Assembly (NCBI GenBank): GCA_964577715.1
Contig: CAZOAA010000033.1
Coordinates: 1 to 15,155, forward strand
Reading direction: 5' to 3'
Origin: SUP05 sp964577715
GTDB taxonomy: Bacteria; Pseudomonadota; Gammaproteobacteria; PS1; Pseudothioglobaceae
Length of the DNA stretch: 15,155 bases
Shown: piece by piece, positions 1-5,904 of the stretch
How positions within the stretch are numbered: the first letter of the stretch is position 1
How the letters are laid out: each line of letters begins with the position of its first letter
The notes under the pieces: generated by a model
Told to the model about the DNA's origin: nothing
Seen by the model: only the letters and a program-made list of their open reading frames with translations
The model's database searches: none
Translations under genes and position numbers: made by a program

Positions 1-400
1 CCTTACCATCTAATTGACCTTTTAGCATGCCCATAAGCTTGCCCATGTCTTGCATCGATGATGCGCCTGTATCGGCAATAGCTTTGTCTACAGCCGTGGA
101 AATTTCAGCCTCTGAGAGTTGTTCTGGCATGTAGTTATTAAGAATAGCAAGCTCCGCTTCTTCAACTTCAACTAAATCCATACGGCCACCATCTCTAAAC
201 TGCGCGATAGAGTCTTTACGTTGCTTTACCATTTTTTGAATAACTGCTAATACTTGCGTGTCATCAAGTTCGATACGTTCATCAACTTCACGCTGCTTAA
301 TGGCACCTAAGATCATTCGGACAGCTTTTAATCCATCTTTATCTTTAGCCTTCATGGCCGTTTTCATATCGTTGGTGAGTTGTTGTTTTAATTCTGACAT
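1..400 (-). CDS. yqeY: GatB/YqeY domain protein (3' end beyond the window)
   Basis: The frame is open from an ATG at 398-400 to the window edge, giving 133 residues; the family is about 148 residues long, so only the last 15 or so are missing. The N-terminus reads MSELKQQLTNDMKTAMKAKD, followed by a conserved helix with RMILGAIKQREVDERIEL and, further on, a NNYMPEQLSE segment, both typical of the YqeY family. YqeY resembles the tail domain of GatB, the tRNA-dependent amidotransferase subunit; its own role is unproven, though tRNA binding is often suggested. In Pseudomonas and relatives this gene lies between rpsU and dnaG, so dnaG may lie just beyond the left edge (inference). It is separated from rpsU by a strong hairpin at 433-462. 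The Shine-Dalgarno is poor (AAAAAG, about 4 bases before the ATG), and no convincing promoter is visible. Confidence 0.9.
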   Translation of the reverse strand, partial: MSELKQQLTNDMKTAMKAKDKDGLKAVRMILGAIKQREVDERIELDDTQVLAVIQKMVKQRKDSIAQFRDGGRMDLVEVEEAELAILNNYMPEQLSEAEISTAVDKAIADTGASSMQDMGKLMGMLKGQLDGK

Positions 401-432
401 AATGCTTTTTAATATTTTATTAGTTAAAAAAT

Positions 433-462
433 AAAAATGCCGATACTTGTATCGGCATTTTT
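433..462 (-). terminator. Hairpin terminator after rpsU
   Basis: A perfect 13-base-pair inverted repeat (arms 433-445 and 450-462, loop CTTG 446-449). The GC-rich core ATGCCGAT is flanked by A5 on one arm and T5 on the other, so the RNA hairpin is followed by a U-run on either strand. It lies 27 bases past the rpsU stop and 32 bases before yqeY, and closes the alpha operon plus rpsU. Since no clear yqeY promoter follows it, partial read-through (attenuation) is possible. Confidence 0.88.
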
Positions 463-489
463 AAAATAGCTTACCCATACCTAAGAGTA

Positions 490-705
490 TTAATACATTC
501 TCTTACGGTGTACGCGGTTTTTAGCCATCTCTTTATGAGTGCGCTTAATCGCTGCTGCTTTCATGCGCTTATTAACCCATGTTGGCTTTTCATAAAACTC
601 TTTTTTACGAACATCGGTAATAACACCTGCTCTATCACATGAACGACGAAAACGTCTTAATGCAATGTCAAATGGTTCGTTCTCTCTTACTTTAATTGAA
701 GGCAT
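490..705 (-). CDS. rpsU: 30S ribosomal protein S21
   Basis: A 71-residue protein, the exact length of E. coli S21, with the same opening (MPSIKVRENEPFDIALRRF) and the FYEKPT motif, then a very basic C-terminus ending RKRMY. S21 joins the 30S platform late and helps the anti-Shine-Dalgarno end of 16S rRNA engage mRNA during initiation. The ATG is preceded by AAGGA at a 7-base spacing, which begins inside the rplQ stop codon. Only 11 bases separate it from rplQ with no terminator between, so it should be co-transcribed with the alpha operon. That is unusual: in E. coli it heads rpsU-dnaG-rpoD. The hairpin at 433-462 follows. Confidence 0.98.
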   Translation of the reverse strand: MPSIKVRENEPFDIALRRFRRSCDRAGVITDVRKKEFYEKPTWVNKRMKAAAIKRTHKEMAKNRVHRKRMY

Positions 706-716
706 AGTTTTTTCCT

Positions 717-1106
717 TTATGAATCAGTTGTGTCTGCATCAGCAGAGCTATCAAAATCAACCAATTGAACAATTGCCATTGGTGCTTTGTCGCCAGTACG
801 GAAACCAGCTTTTAAAATACGAATATAACCACCTGGACGGTCTTTGTAGAATGGACCTAGCTCAGTAAATAATTTTGCTACTGAAGCATCATCACGTAGT
901 TTTGCAAAGGCATTACGACGATTAGCAACCGAATCATTTTTCGCTTTTGTAATTAATGGCTCAACCACACGTCTAAGTTCTTTTGCTTTAGGCAAAGTTG
1001 TTTTAATTGTTTCATGTAGAAACAATGAATTTGCCATATTTTGAAACATCGCCTTACGGTGAGGAGCGTTACGGTTTAGTTGTCTGCCTGACTTTCTATG
1101 TCTCAT
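717..1106 (-). CDS. rplQ: 50S ribosomal protein L17
   Basis: A 129-residue protein (E. coli 127) with the diagnostic start MRHRKSGRQLNRNAPHRKAM, the helix LFLHETIKTTLPKAKELRRV and the late GGYIRI segment at about residues 91-96. L17 sits on the solvent side of the 50S subunit close to the tunnel exit and contacts 23S rRNA. The C-terminus ends in a short acidic stretch rich in Asp and Ser (about residues 117-129). It starts 9 bases after the rpoA stop with AAGGAA as ribosome-binding site, and in most gammaproteobacteria it is the last gene of the alpha operon; here rpsU follows without a terminator. Confidence 0.98.
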   Translation of the reverse strand: MRHRKSGRQLNRNAPHRKAMFQNMANSLFLHETIKTTLPKAKELRRVVEPLITKAKNDSVANRRNAFAKLRDDASVAKLFTELGPFYKDRPGGYIRILKAGFRTGDKAPMAIVQLVDFDSSADADTTDS

Positions 1107-1115
1107 GATAGTTCC

Positions 1116-2096
1116 TTATTCACTCATTAAGTCAACTGGTGGCCAGTTGTCAATAGCTGTACCTAAGTCTAACTCTTTTTCAGTTAATACTTCTTTAATT
1201 TCATTAAGTGATTTACGACCTAAATTAGGTGTTCTAAGCAAATCTTGCTCAGACTTCTGAATTAAATCACCAATATAGTAGATTTGCTCTGCTTTTAAGC
1301 AATTAGCACTACGCACTGTAAGCTCTAATTCATCAACTGCTGATAAATAAATAGACGGGAAGTCGTCAGATTTTGGCAAAGTAGGCTCTGCTTCTACTTG
1401 CTCTAACTCAACAAATGAAGATAGTTGATCTTGCAAGATAGTAGCTGCGCGCTTGATTGCCTCTTCTGCATCAACAGAACCATTAGTTTCAATATTAATA
1501 TTAAGCTTGTCAAGGTTAACCTTTTGCCCAACACGAGCCGCATCCACTGTAAAGCTAACGCGCTTAATCGGGGAGAAACTTGCATCTAGTTGCATACCAC
1601 CAATAGTTGACGCTTCATCATCACGAGTAACGGCTGTATCATAGCCAATACCTGTATTAATTTTAAGCACCATGCGCATATGACCACCGTCATTTACTGT
1701 AGCAATCACTTTGTCAGGATTAAAAACACTAACATCTGTGCCGTTTGCTCCGATGTCTGCTACTGTTATTTCACAAGGGCCTTTTTTGTCAATGACAACT
1801 TCCGCACTCTCGGCTGTATTTAAAGAAACAGAAACCTCTTTAAGGTTAAGTAAAATATCTAATACATCCTCTTGTACACCGTCAATCGTTGAGAATTCGT
1901 GCATTACACCATCAATGGCTACTTCAGTAATAGCAGAACCCACCATAGAAGATAGTAATGTTCTTCTTAGGGCATTACCTAGTGTGTGTCCAAAACCTCT
2001 TTCCAATGGTTCAAGAGTAATTCTGTATTCATTATTTGCAGTCTGTGCAGACTCTACTAACTTTGGCTTTAAAAAATCTCTAGCGCTACCTTGCAT
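1116..2096 (-). CDS. rpoA: DNA-directed RNA polymerase subunit alpha
   Basis: A 326-residue protein (E. coli 329). The N-terminal domain (about 1-230) drives alpha dimerisation and beta/beta' assembly; the GFGHTLGNALRR block places the assembly arginine at residue 45 as in E. coli. After a linker (about 231-250), the C-terminal domain includes LTVRSANCLKAE, whose Arg (residue 262) matches E. coli Arg265, the key contact for UP-element DNA and activators. The frame extends upstream to a TTG at 2127-2129, but the ATG at 2094-2096 gives the conserved MQGS start and has AAGGA (2104-2108) 7 bases before it, overlapping the rpsD stop codon. Its place in the alpha operon ties polymerase supply to ribosomal-protein synthesis. 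Confidence 0.98.
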   Translation of the reverse strand: MQGSARDFLKPKLVESAQTANNEYRITLEPLERGFGHTLGNALRRTLLSSMVGSAITEVAIDGVMHEFSTIDGVQEDVLDILLNLKEVSVSLNTAESAEVVIDKKGPCEITVADIGANGTDVSVFNPDKVIATVNDGGHMRMVLKINTGIGYDTAVTRDDEASTIGGMQLDASFSPIKRVSFTVDAARVGQKVNLDKLNINIETNGSVDAEEAIKRAATILQDQLSSFVELEQVEAEPTLPKSDDFPSIYLSAVDELELTVRSANCLKAEQIYYIGDLIQKSEQDLLRTPNLGRKSLNEIKEVLTEKELDLGTAIDNWPPVDLMSE

Positions 2097-2103
2097 AATT
2101 AAT

Positions 2104-2108
2104 TCCTT
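2104..2108 (-). promoter_or_regulatory. Ribosome-binding site that fixes the rpoA start
   Basis: AAGGA lies 7 bases before the ATG at 2094-2096 and overlaps the rpsD stop codon (2107-2109). The upstream TTG candidate at 2127-2129 would lie inside rpsD and add 11 residues absent from E. coli alpha. This supports the shorter protein and suggests translational coupling to rpsD. Confidence 0.85.
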
Positions 2109-2733
2109 ATTTTGAATATAATTCAACAATTAAATGTTCTTCAATATCTGATGAAAGATCATCACGATCAGGAACATTTTTAAAAACACCTTTTAGTGCT
2201 TTATTATCTACATCAACCCATTCTGCTTGACCAGATTGCTCAGCTAGCTCAACAGCCAATTGAATGCGTGATTGTTTTTTAGATTTTTCTCTAATGGAAA
2301 TTTCATCGTTAGCACTCACTTGGTAAGAAGGAATATTAACAATAGATCCATTTACTAAAATTGATTTATGAGACACTAACTGGCGCGCTTCAGCACGAGT
2401 AGATGCAAAACCCATACGATAAACCACATTGTCTAGGCGACACTCAAGTAGTGATAATAAATTTTCACCCGTAGAGCCTTTCTTTTGAGAAGCTTTTTTA
2501 TAATATAGGCGAAATTGTTTTTCTAAAATACCGTAAATACGTCTTACTTTTTGTTTTTCACGCAACTGTAGCCCGTACTCAGTGCCTTTTTGGCGACGAG
2601 CTGTCGCACCATGCATGCCAGGAAGTTGAGTTACTTTACACTTAGAGTCTAATGATCTAATGCCACTTTTTAAAAATAAGTCCGTGCCTTCACGACGCGC
2701 TAACTTACAAGTAGGTCCTGTATATCTTGCCAT
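2107..2733 (-). CDS. rpsD: 30S ribosomal protein S4
   Basis: A 208-residue protein (E. coli 206) starting MARYTGPTCKLARREGTDLF and ending EEHLIVELYSK, both hallmarks of bacterial S4. The S4 RNA-binding fold spans about residues 95-155, with LDNVVYRMGFASTRAEARQL and HKSILVNG. S4 is a primary binder that nucleates folding of the 16S 5' domain, and with S5 it controls decoding accuracy. Cys9 and Cys32 are present, but the four-cysteine zinc cluster of some S4 proteins is not. In E. coli S4 represses the alpha operon by binding the rpsM leader; whether the leader here (3502-3585) is a target is not shown by sequence alone. It begins 9 bases after rpsK, with AAGGA as ribosome-binding site. Confidence 0.98.
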   Translation of the reverse strand: MARYTGPTCKLARREGTDLFLKSGIRSLDSKCKVTQLPGMHGATARRQKGTEYGLQLREKQKVRRIYGILEKQFRLYYKKASQKKGSTGENLLSLLECRLDNVVYRMGFASTRAEARQLVSHKSILVNGSIVNIPSYQVSANDEISIREKSKKQSRIQLAVELAEQSGQAEWVDVDNKALKGVFKNVPDRDDLSSDIEEHLIVELYSK

Positions 2734-2742
2734 AATTTATCC

Positions 2743-3126
2743 TTATACTCTACGTTTCTTAGAAGGGCGACAACCATTATGAGGGATTGGTGTCACATCT
2801 GTGATTGATTGAATTTTTAACCCCTGCGCATTCAGGCCACGAATAGCTGAATCTCTGCCTGGCCCAGGACCCTTTACACGAACATCAAGATTTTTCATGC
2901 CGAATGTTAATGCTTTTTCACCACAATTACCTGCCGCAACTTGTGCTGCAAATGGTGTTGATTTTCTAGAACCCCTAAAACCTGATCCACCTGAAGTCGC
3001 CCAACAAACTGCATTGCCGTGACGATCTGTAATCATTACAATGGTATTGTTAAATGTCGCATGAATATGCGCAATACCGTCAGAAATAATCTTTTTTGAT
3101 TTCTTTTTTACTGCTACTTTGGCCAT
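2743..3126 (-). CDS. rpsK: 30S ribosomal protein S11
   Basis: A 127-residue protein (E. coli 129). The sequence IAHIHATFNNTIVMITDRHG leads into the conserved SGGSGFRGSRKSTPFAAQ block, and it ends in the family's basic tail HNGCRPSKKRRV. The Asn-Gly in that tail is the site reported to form isoaspartate in E. coli S11. S11 sits on the 30S platform beside the E-site mRNA and is a late-assembly protein. The ribosome-binding region holds two AGGT copies in tandem shortly before the ATG. It lies 21 bases after rpsM and 9 bases before rpsD, the standard alpha-operon order. Confidence 0.98.
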   Translation of the reverse strand: MAKVAVKKKSKKIISDGIAHIHATFNNTIVMITDRHGNAVCWATSGGSGFRGSRKSTPFAAQVAAGNCGEKALTFGMKNLDVRVKGPGPGRDSAIRGLNAQGLKIQSITDVTPIPHNGCRPSKKRRV

Positions 3127-3147
3127 ATTACTATTACCTACCTATGA

Positions 3148-3501
3148 TTATTTAATTAAACGACGAGGACCTTTGCGGGTTCTGGCGTTTGTTTTAGTTC
3201 TTTGACCACGAAGTGGTAATGATTTTCTATGACGGATACCACGATAACAACCTAAATCTTTTAAACGTTTGATATCCATAGCAACTTGACGACGAAGATC
3301 ACCCTCAACTTCAAACTTTGCTACTGCACTACGAATTAATTCCAACTGATCTTCAGCGATATCTGAAACTTTTGTTTCTGGGTCTAGTTTAAGTTCTGTA
3401 CAAATTTCTTTTGCACGCGTTTGACCAATACCAAAGATTGATTGTAATCCAATTACAATATGTTTATTTGTTGGAATGTTAATTCCCGCTATTCGTGCCA
3501 T
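3148..3501 (-). CDS. rpsM: 30S ribosomal protein S13
   Basis: A 117-residue protein (E. coli 118) starting MARIAGINIPTNKHIVIGLQ, with SIFGIGQTRAKEIC (helix-turn-helix region), GCYRGIRHRKSLPLRGQRT and the basic tail NARTRKGPRR that reaches toward the P-site tRNA. S13 is in the 30S head and forms bridges B1a and B1b to the 50S subunit. This is the first gene of the alpha operon. It is preceded by a 125-base spacer with a consensus promoter and a leader of about 84 bases. Two AAGG motifs (AAGGATAAAAAGG) precede the ATG, the nearer one at good spacing. Confidence 0.98.
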   Translation of the reverse strand: MARIAGINIPTNKHIVIGLQSIFGIGQTRAKEICTELKLDPETKVSDIAEDQLELIRSAVAKFEVEGDLRRQVAMDIKRLKDLGCYRGIRHRKSLPLRGQRTKTNARTRKGPRRLIK

Positions 3502-3585
3502 AGGCTACCTTTTTATCCTTATTTATTAAATAAAATCGAGTCATTTTGTTTGCCAAAAATAACCCAAAAATTAAAATTCGAAAAA
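3502..3585 (-). promoter_or_regulatory. 5' leader of the alpha operon mRNA
   Basis: These roughly 84 bases lie between the predicted transcription start and the rpsM ATG and contain no gene. They are very AT-rich with long T-runs, and end in TTTATTTAATAAA (a weak inverted repeat) directly before the tandem AAGG ribosome-binding motifs. In E. coli the equivalent leader folds into a pseudoknot bound by S4, which represses the operon. I cannot recognise that fold by eye here, so regulation by S4 is an inference from position only. Confidence 0.4.
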
Positions 3586-3591
3586 CTCGCA

Positions 3592-3620
3592 ATTATACGG
3601 TGCGCGCTGTTCATTGTCAA
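3592..3620 (-). promoter_or_regulatory. Consensus sigma-70 promoter of the alpha operon
   Basis: On the minus strand a perfect -35 box TTGACA (3615-3620) is followed by exactly 17 bases and a perfect -10 box TATAAT (3592-3597). The -35 box starts 7 bases after the rpmJ stop codon. Transcription should start near 3585, leaving a leader of about 84 bases before rpsM. It would add transcription of rpsM-rpsK-rpsD-rpoA-rplQ-rpsU to read-through from the spc genes, as no terminator is visible between rpmJ and this site. The spacer is GC-rich (GCGCGCACCG) compared with its surroundings. Confidence 0.9.
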
Positions 3621-3626
3621 TCCAAA

Positions 3627-3740
3627 TTACCCTTGTCTTTGCTTGTGACGAGGCTCTTTACAAATTACTCGCACCACACCATGGCGCTTGATAATTTTGC
3701 AATTGTTACAGATTTTTTTTACTGATGCTCTTACTTTCAT
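3627..3740 (-). CDS. rpmJ: 50S ribosomal protein L36 (zinc-binding form)
   Basis: A 37-residue protein (E. coli 38) running from an ATG at 3738-3740 to TAA at 3627-3629. It begins [19 protein letters not shown] and ends KHGVV-type core, then [12 protein letters not shown]. The four zinc ligands of the C+ form are all present: Cys11, Cys14, Cys27 and His32. L36 is the smallest 50S protein, packed within 23S rRNA near the L7/L12 stalk base. AAGGT sits 7 bases before the ATG, and the gene starts 15 bases after the secY stop, the usual last place of the spc operon. Having the C+ form suggests no special low-zinc replacement at this locus. Confidence 0.97.
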
Positions 3741-3755
3741 AACGATTACCTTTTT

Positions 3756-5057
3756 TTAGTTTAAACCAGCCTTTTTCATTAATGACTCATACTGATTAGA
3801 CATTAAGTGTGACTGTGCTTGCGCGATAAAATCCATTACCACAACAACAATGATTAACAAACTGGTTCCGCCAAAATAAAATGGCACATTCCAGTATAAA
3901 ATCAAAAACTCTGGCAGTAAACAAACTGCTGTAATATAAACTGCGCCAGATGCAGTTAAACGAGAGACAACTGAATCAATATAGTCTGCCGAATGTTTAC
4001 CTGGACGAATGCCAGGAATAAAACCGCCTGACTTACGCAAATTATCAGCCGTATCCTTTGAATCAAATGTCAATGCTGTATAGAAAAATGTAAAAAATAC
4101 AATGGCCAATCCATAAAACATTACATATAGAGGCTGACCTGGAGAAATACTGGCTGTTAAGTCTGCCAACCAACCCATGCCTTCTGATTGAGAAAACCAA
4201 CCGCCCAGCGTTGCTGGAAACAAAATAATGCTTGAGGCAAAAATAGGTGGAATAACGCCCGCCATATTAATCTTAAGTGGTAAGTATGAGCTTTGACCAC
4301 CCACCATCTTACGACCTTGTTGGCGCTTAGCATAATTAACAGTAATACGTCTTTGACCTCGCTCCATAAACACCACGAAGGCTGTTACCAGTAAGGTCAT
4401 TAGCAATAATACAACAACTAAAATAACTGCTAACTCACCTGTTGATACCAGTGAGAGCGTTGATCCAACTGCCGAAGGCAAGCCTGAAACAATACCTGCA
4501 AAAATAATCATTGAAATGCCGTTTCCGATACCTTTTTCAGTAATTTGCTCACCAAGCCACATTAAGAATAAAGTACCTGTTGTTAAGGTAATAACTGTTA
4601 CTAAACTAAAAGTAAAACCGCCTTGTGTTACTAACGCAACACCACCTGCACTTTGTGATTGCAAAGCAATTGAAATACCGTAAGACTGGAATACTGCCAA
4701 AACAACTGTACCCATACGTGTGTACTGGGTAATCTTGCGTTTACCTGTTTCACCTTCTTTTTTTAGTTGCTCCAACTTAGGCACAACAGAAGTCATTAAT
4801 TGAATAATGATTGATGATGAAATGTAAGGCATGATGCCCAAGGTAAAAATAGATAATCTTTCTAATGCACCACCTGAGAACATATTAAACATATCTAAAA
4901 TCGTACCCTGCTGATCTTGTACTAGAGAAGCTAGTGCAGTACTAGAGATAAATGGAATAGTGATGTGTGTGCCTAGGCGAAAAATGATTAACGCACCCAA
5001 TAGAAAGAGGATGCGTCTTGATAAATCTTGTGAAAGGCCTAGAGGTGGTTGACTCAT
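3756..5057 (-). CDS. secY: Preprotein translocase subunit SecY
   Basis: A 433-residue inner-membrane protein (E. coli 443) with about ten hydrophobic segments, near residues 15-35, 72-90, 115-132, 148-168, 180-198, 209-231, 266-286, 308-330, 368-386 and 392-413. The plug region follows the first helix (NMFSGGALERLSIF, about 58-71). Cytoplasmic loops for SecA and ribosome docking carry ERGQRRITVNYAKRQQGRK (232-250) and FIPGIRPGK, whose Arg351 corresponds to the essential E. coli Arg357. SecY forms the channel with SecE and SecG for export and membrane insertion. The C-terminus ends KKAGLN, lacking the last few residues of E. coli SecY. It starts 4 bases after the rplO stop, so translation is probably coupled. 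Confidence 0.98.
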   Translation of the reverse strand: MSQPPLGLSQDLSRRILFLLGALIIFRLGTHITIPFISSTALASLVQDQQGTILDMFNMFSGGALERLSIFTLGIMPYISSSIIIQLMTSVVPKLEQLKKEGETGKRKITQYTRMGTVVLAVFQSYGISIALQSQSAGGVALVTQGGFTFSLVTVITLTTGTLFLMWLGEQITEKGIGNGISMIIFAGIVSGLPSAVGSTLSLVSTGELAVILVVVLLLMTLLVTAFVVFMERGQRRITVNYAKRQQGRKMVGGQSSYLPLKINMAGVIPPIFASSIILFPATLGGWFSQSEGMGWLADLTASISPGQPLYVMFYGLAIVFFTFFYTALTFDSKDTADNLRKSGGFIPGIRPGKHSADYIDSVVSRLTASGAVYITAVCLLPEFLILYWNVPFYFGGTSLLIIVVVVMDFIAQAQSHLMSNQYESLMKKAGLN

Positions 5058-5061
5058 AAAA

Positions 5062-5505
5062 TTACTCTTTTACTGAGCCTTTAGCCGCTTCAATGGCTGC
5101 TTTTGCACCTTTAGTTGCTTTAATACCTATTAATGTTACCGCTCTTGTAATCTCACCAGAAAGCATAACTTTAACGCGCTTAATGTTTTTAGTGACTAGA
5201 TTGTGCTTCTTTAAGACATCAACTGTAATTTCTTTTTCTTCTAATTTATTAATTTCTGATAACGTTACTTGAGAAGTTGTAATTGAAACACGCGATGAGA
5301 AGCCTACCTTAGGAAGACGACGTTGTAGTGGCATTTGACCACCTTCAAAACCAATTTTAGTAAAGCCACCTGAGCGAGATTTTTGACCCTTGTGGCCACG
5401 ACCACAAGTTTTTCCAAAGCCACTGCCAATACCACGTCCAACACGTTTTTTATCTGTCTTTTCACCTTCTACAGGTCTAATTGTGTTTAATTGCATAATA
5501 TTCAT
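5062..5505 (-). CDS. rplO: 50S ribosomal protein L15
   Basis: A 147-residue protein (E. coli 144). The Gly/Arg/Lys-rich N-terminal extension that threads into 23S rRNA is clear (RVGRGIGSGFGKTCGRGHKG, then QKSRSGG), followed by FEGGQMPLQRRLPKVGF and a globular C-terminal part ending with KGAKAAIEAAKG. L15 is a 50S assembly protein that bridges several 23S domains. Two in-frame ATGs exist, at 5503-5505 and 5494-5496; the second matches the E. coli N-terminus. I chose the first because GAGGG (5513-5517) lies 7 bases before it, against 16 from the second. It starts 3 bases after the rpmD stop and ends 4 bases before secY. Confidence 0.97.
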   Translation of the reverse strand: MNIMQLNTIRPVEGEKTDKKRVGRGIGSGFGKTCGRGHKGQKSRSGGFTKIGFEGGQMPLQRRLPKVGFSSRVSITTSQVTLSEINKLEEKEITVDVLKKHNLVTKNIKRVKVMLSGEITRAVTLIGIKATKGAKAAIEAAKGSVKE

Positions 5506-5508
5506 TTT

Positions 5509-5904
5509 TTAACCCTCTACCTTCAATAAGTAAGCTACTTTATTGATCATACCTCTTACTTCTGGCGTGTCATTAAGCTCAACTGTATGGTTAATTCTTT
5601 TTAATCCAAGACCAGTCACCGTTGCACGATGTGCTGGCAGACGACCGTAAAAACTCTTAATTAATGTCACACTCACTGTGTTCTTTTTAGGTGCCGTTTT
5701 CTTAGCTGCAGGTTTTTTCTCTGCCACTTTTGCAGGTGCCTTCTTTGGTGCTACTTTTTTAGCTGCTGTTGCTTTAGCAGGCGCTTTTTTAGCAGCTACT
5801 GCTTTTTTAGGCGCTGCCTTTGCAGGTGCTTTTTTAGCGGCAGGCTTTTTAGCTGCAGCTTTCTTTGGTGCTGCTTTTTTAACTACTTTCTTTTCTTCAG
5901 CCAT
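5509..5904 (-). CDS. rpmD: 50S ribosomal protein L30 with Lys/Ala/Pro-rich N-terminal extension
   Basis: A 131-residue protein; L30 is normally about 59. The L30 core occupies residues 76-131: SFYGRLPAHRATVTGLGLKR, then NHTVELNDTPEVRGMINKV, matching E. coli closely to the VKVE end. Residues 1-75 are a low-complexity extension with 27 Lys, 27 Ala and 9 Pro (84% together), built from degenerate KKAPAKA- and AAKK-like units, as in histone H1-like bacterial proteins. It should be disordered and strongly basic. The long start is well supported: its ATG overlaps the rpsE stop by one base (TAATG) and GGGGA sits 6 bases before it. No in-frame ATG occurs near the core; only two GTG codons (Val77, Val79) could start a short form. 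The role of the extension is unknown; binding rRNA or DNA is a guess from charge. Confidence 0.95.
   Translation of the reverse strand: MAEEKKVVKKAAPKKAAAKKPAAKKAPAKAAPKKAVAAKKAPAKATAAKKVAPKKAPAKVAEKKPAAKKTAPKKNTVSVTLIKSFYGRLPAHRATVTGLGLKRINHTVELNDTPEVRGMINKVAYLLKVEG
5513..5517 (-). promoter_or_regulatory. Ribosome-binding site inside the end of rpmD deciding the rplO start
   Basis: GAGGG is embedded in the last codons of rpmD (Glu-Gly) and sits 7 bases before the ATG at 5503-5505. That favours the start giving MNIMQLN over the ATG three codons later. Confidence 0.7.
5680..5904 (-). repeat. Degenerate repeats coding for the basic L30 extension
   Basis: This part of rpmD is made of imperfect short units of the type GCT AAA AAA GCA CCT. 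Six in-frame AAAAAA runs and many GCT/GCA/CCT codons recur. No unit is an exact long tandem copy. Such a tract can grow or shrink by whole units through slippage or recombination, so length may differ between strains (inference). Confidence 0.75.

Noticed and set aside
1711..2115. Plus-strand open frame of 134 residues opposite rpoA
   Set aside because: Composition (Ser/Thr-rich) is that of an antisense shadow, and the minus-strand gene is certain.
2094..2129. An upstream TTG start for rpoA adding 11 residues (MLNYIQNKELI)
   Set aside because: It lies inside the end of rpsD and has no ribosome-binding site; the ATG at 2094-2096 gives the conserved MQGS start with AAGGA at 7 bases.
3550..3589. 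Long-range helix in the alpha leader between CGAGT (3585-3589) and ACTCG (near 3540)
   Set aside because: The first arm sits at or before the expected transcription start, so most of it would not be in the RNA.
5680..5904. Programmed frameshift at AAAAAAG runs in rpmD
   Set aside because: The runs are framed AAA AAA G, not the A AAA AAG frame needed for the -1 slip, and the zero frame already leads into an intact L30 core.
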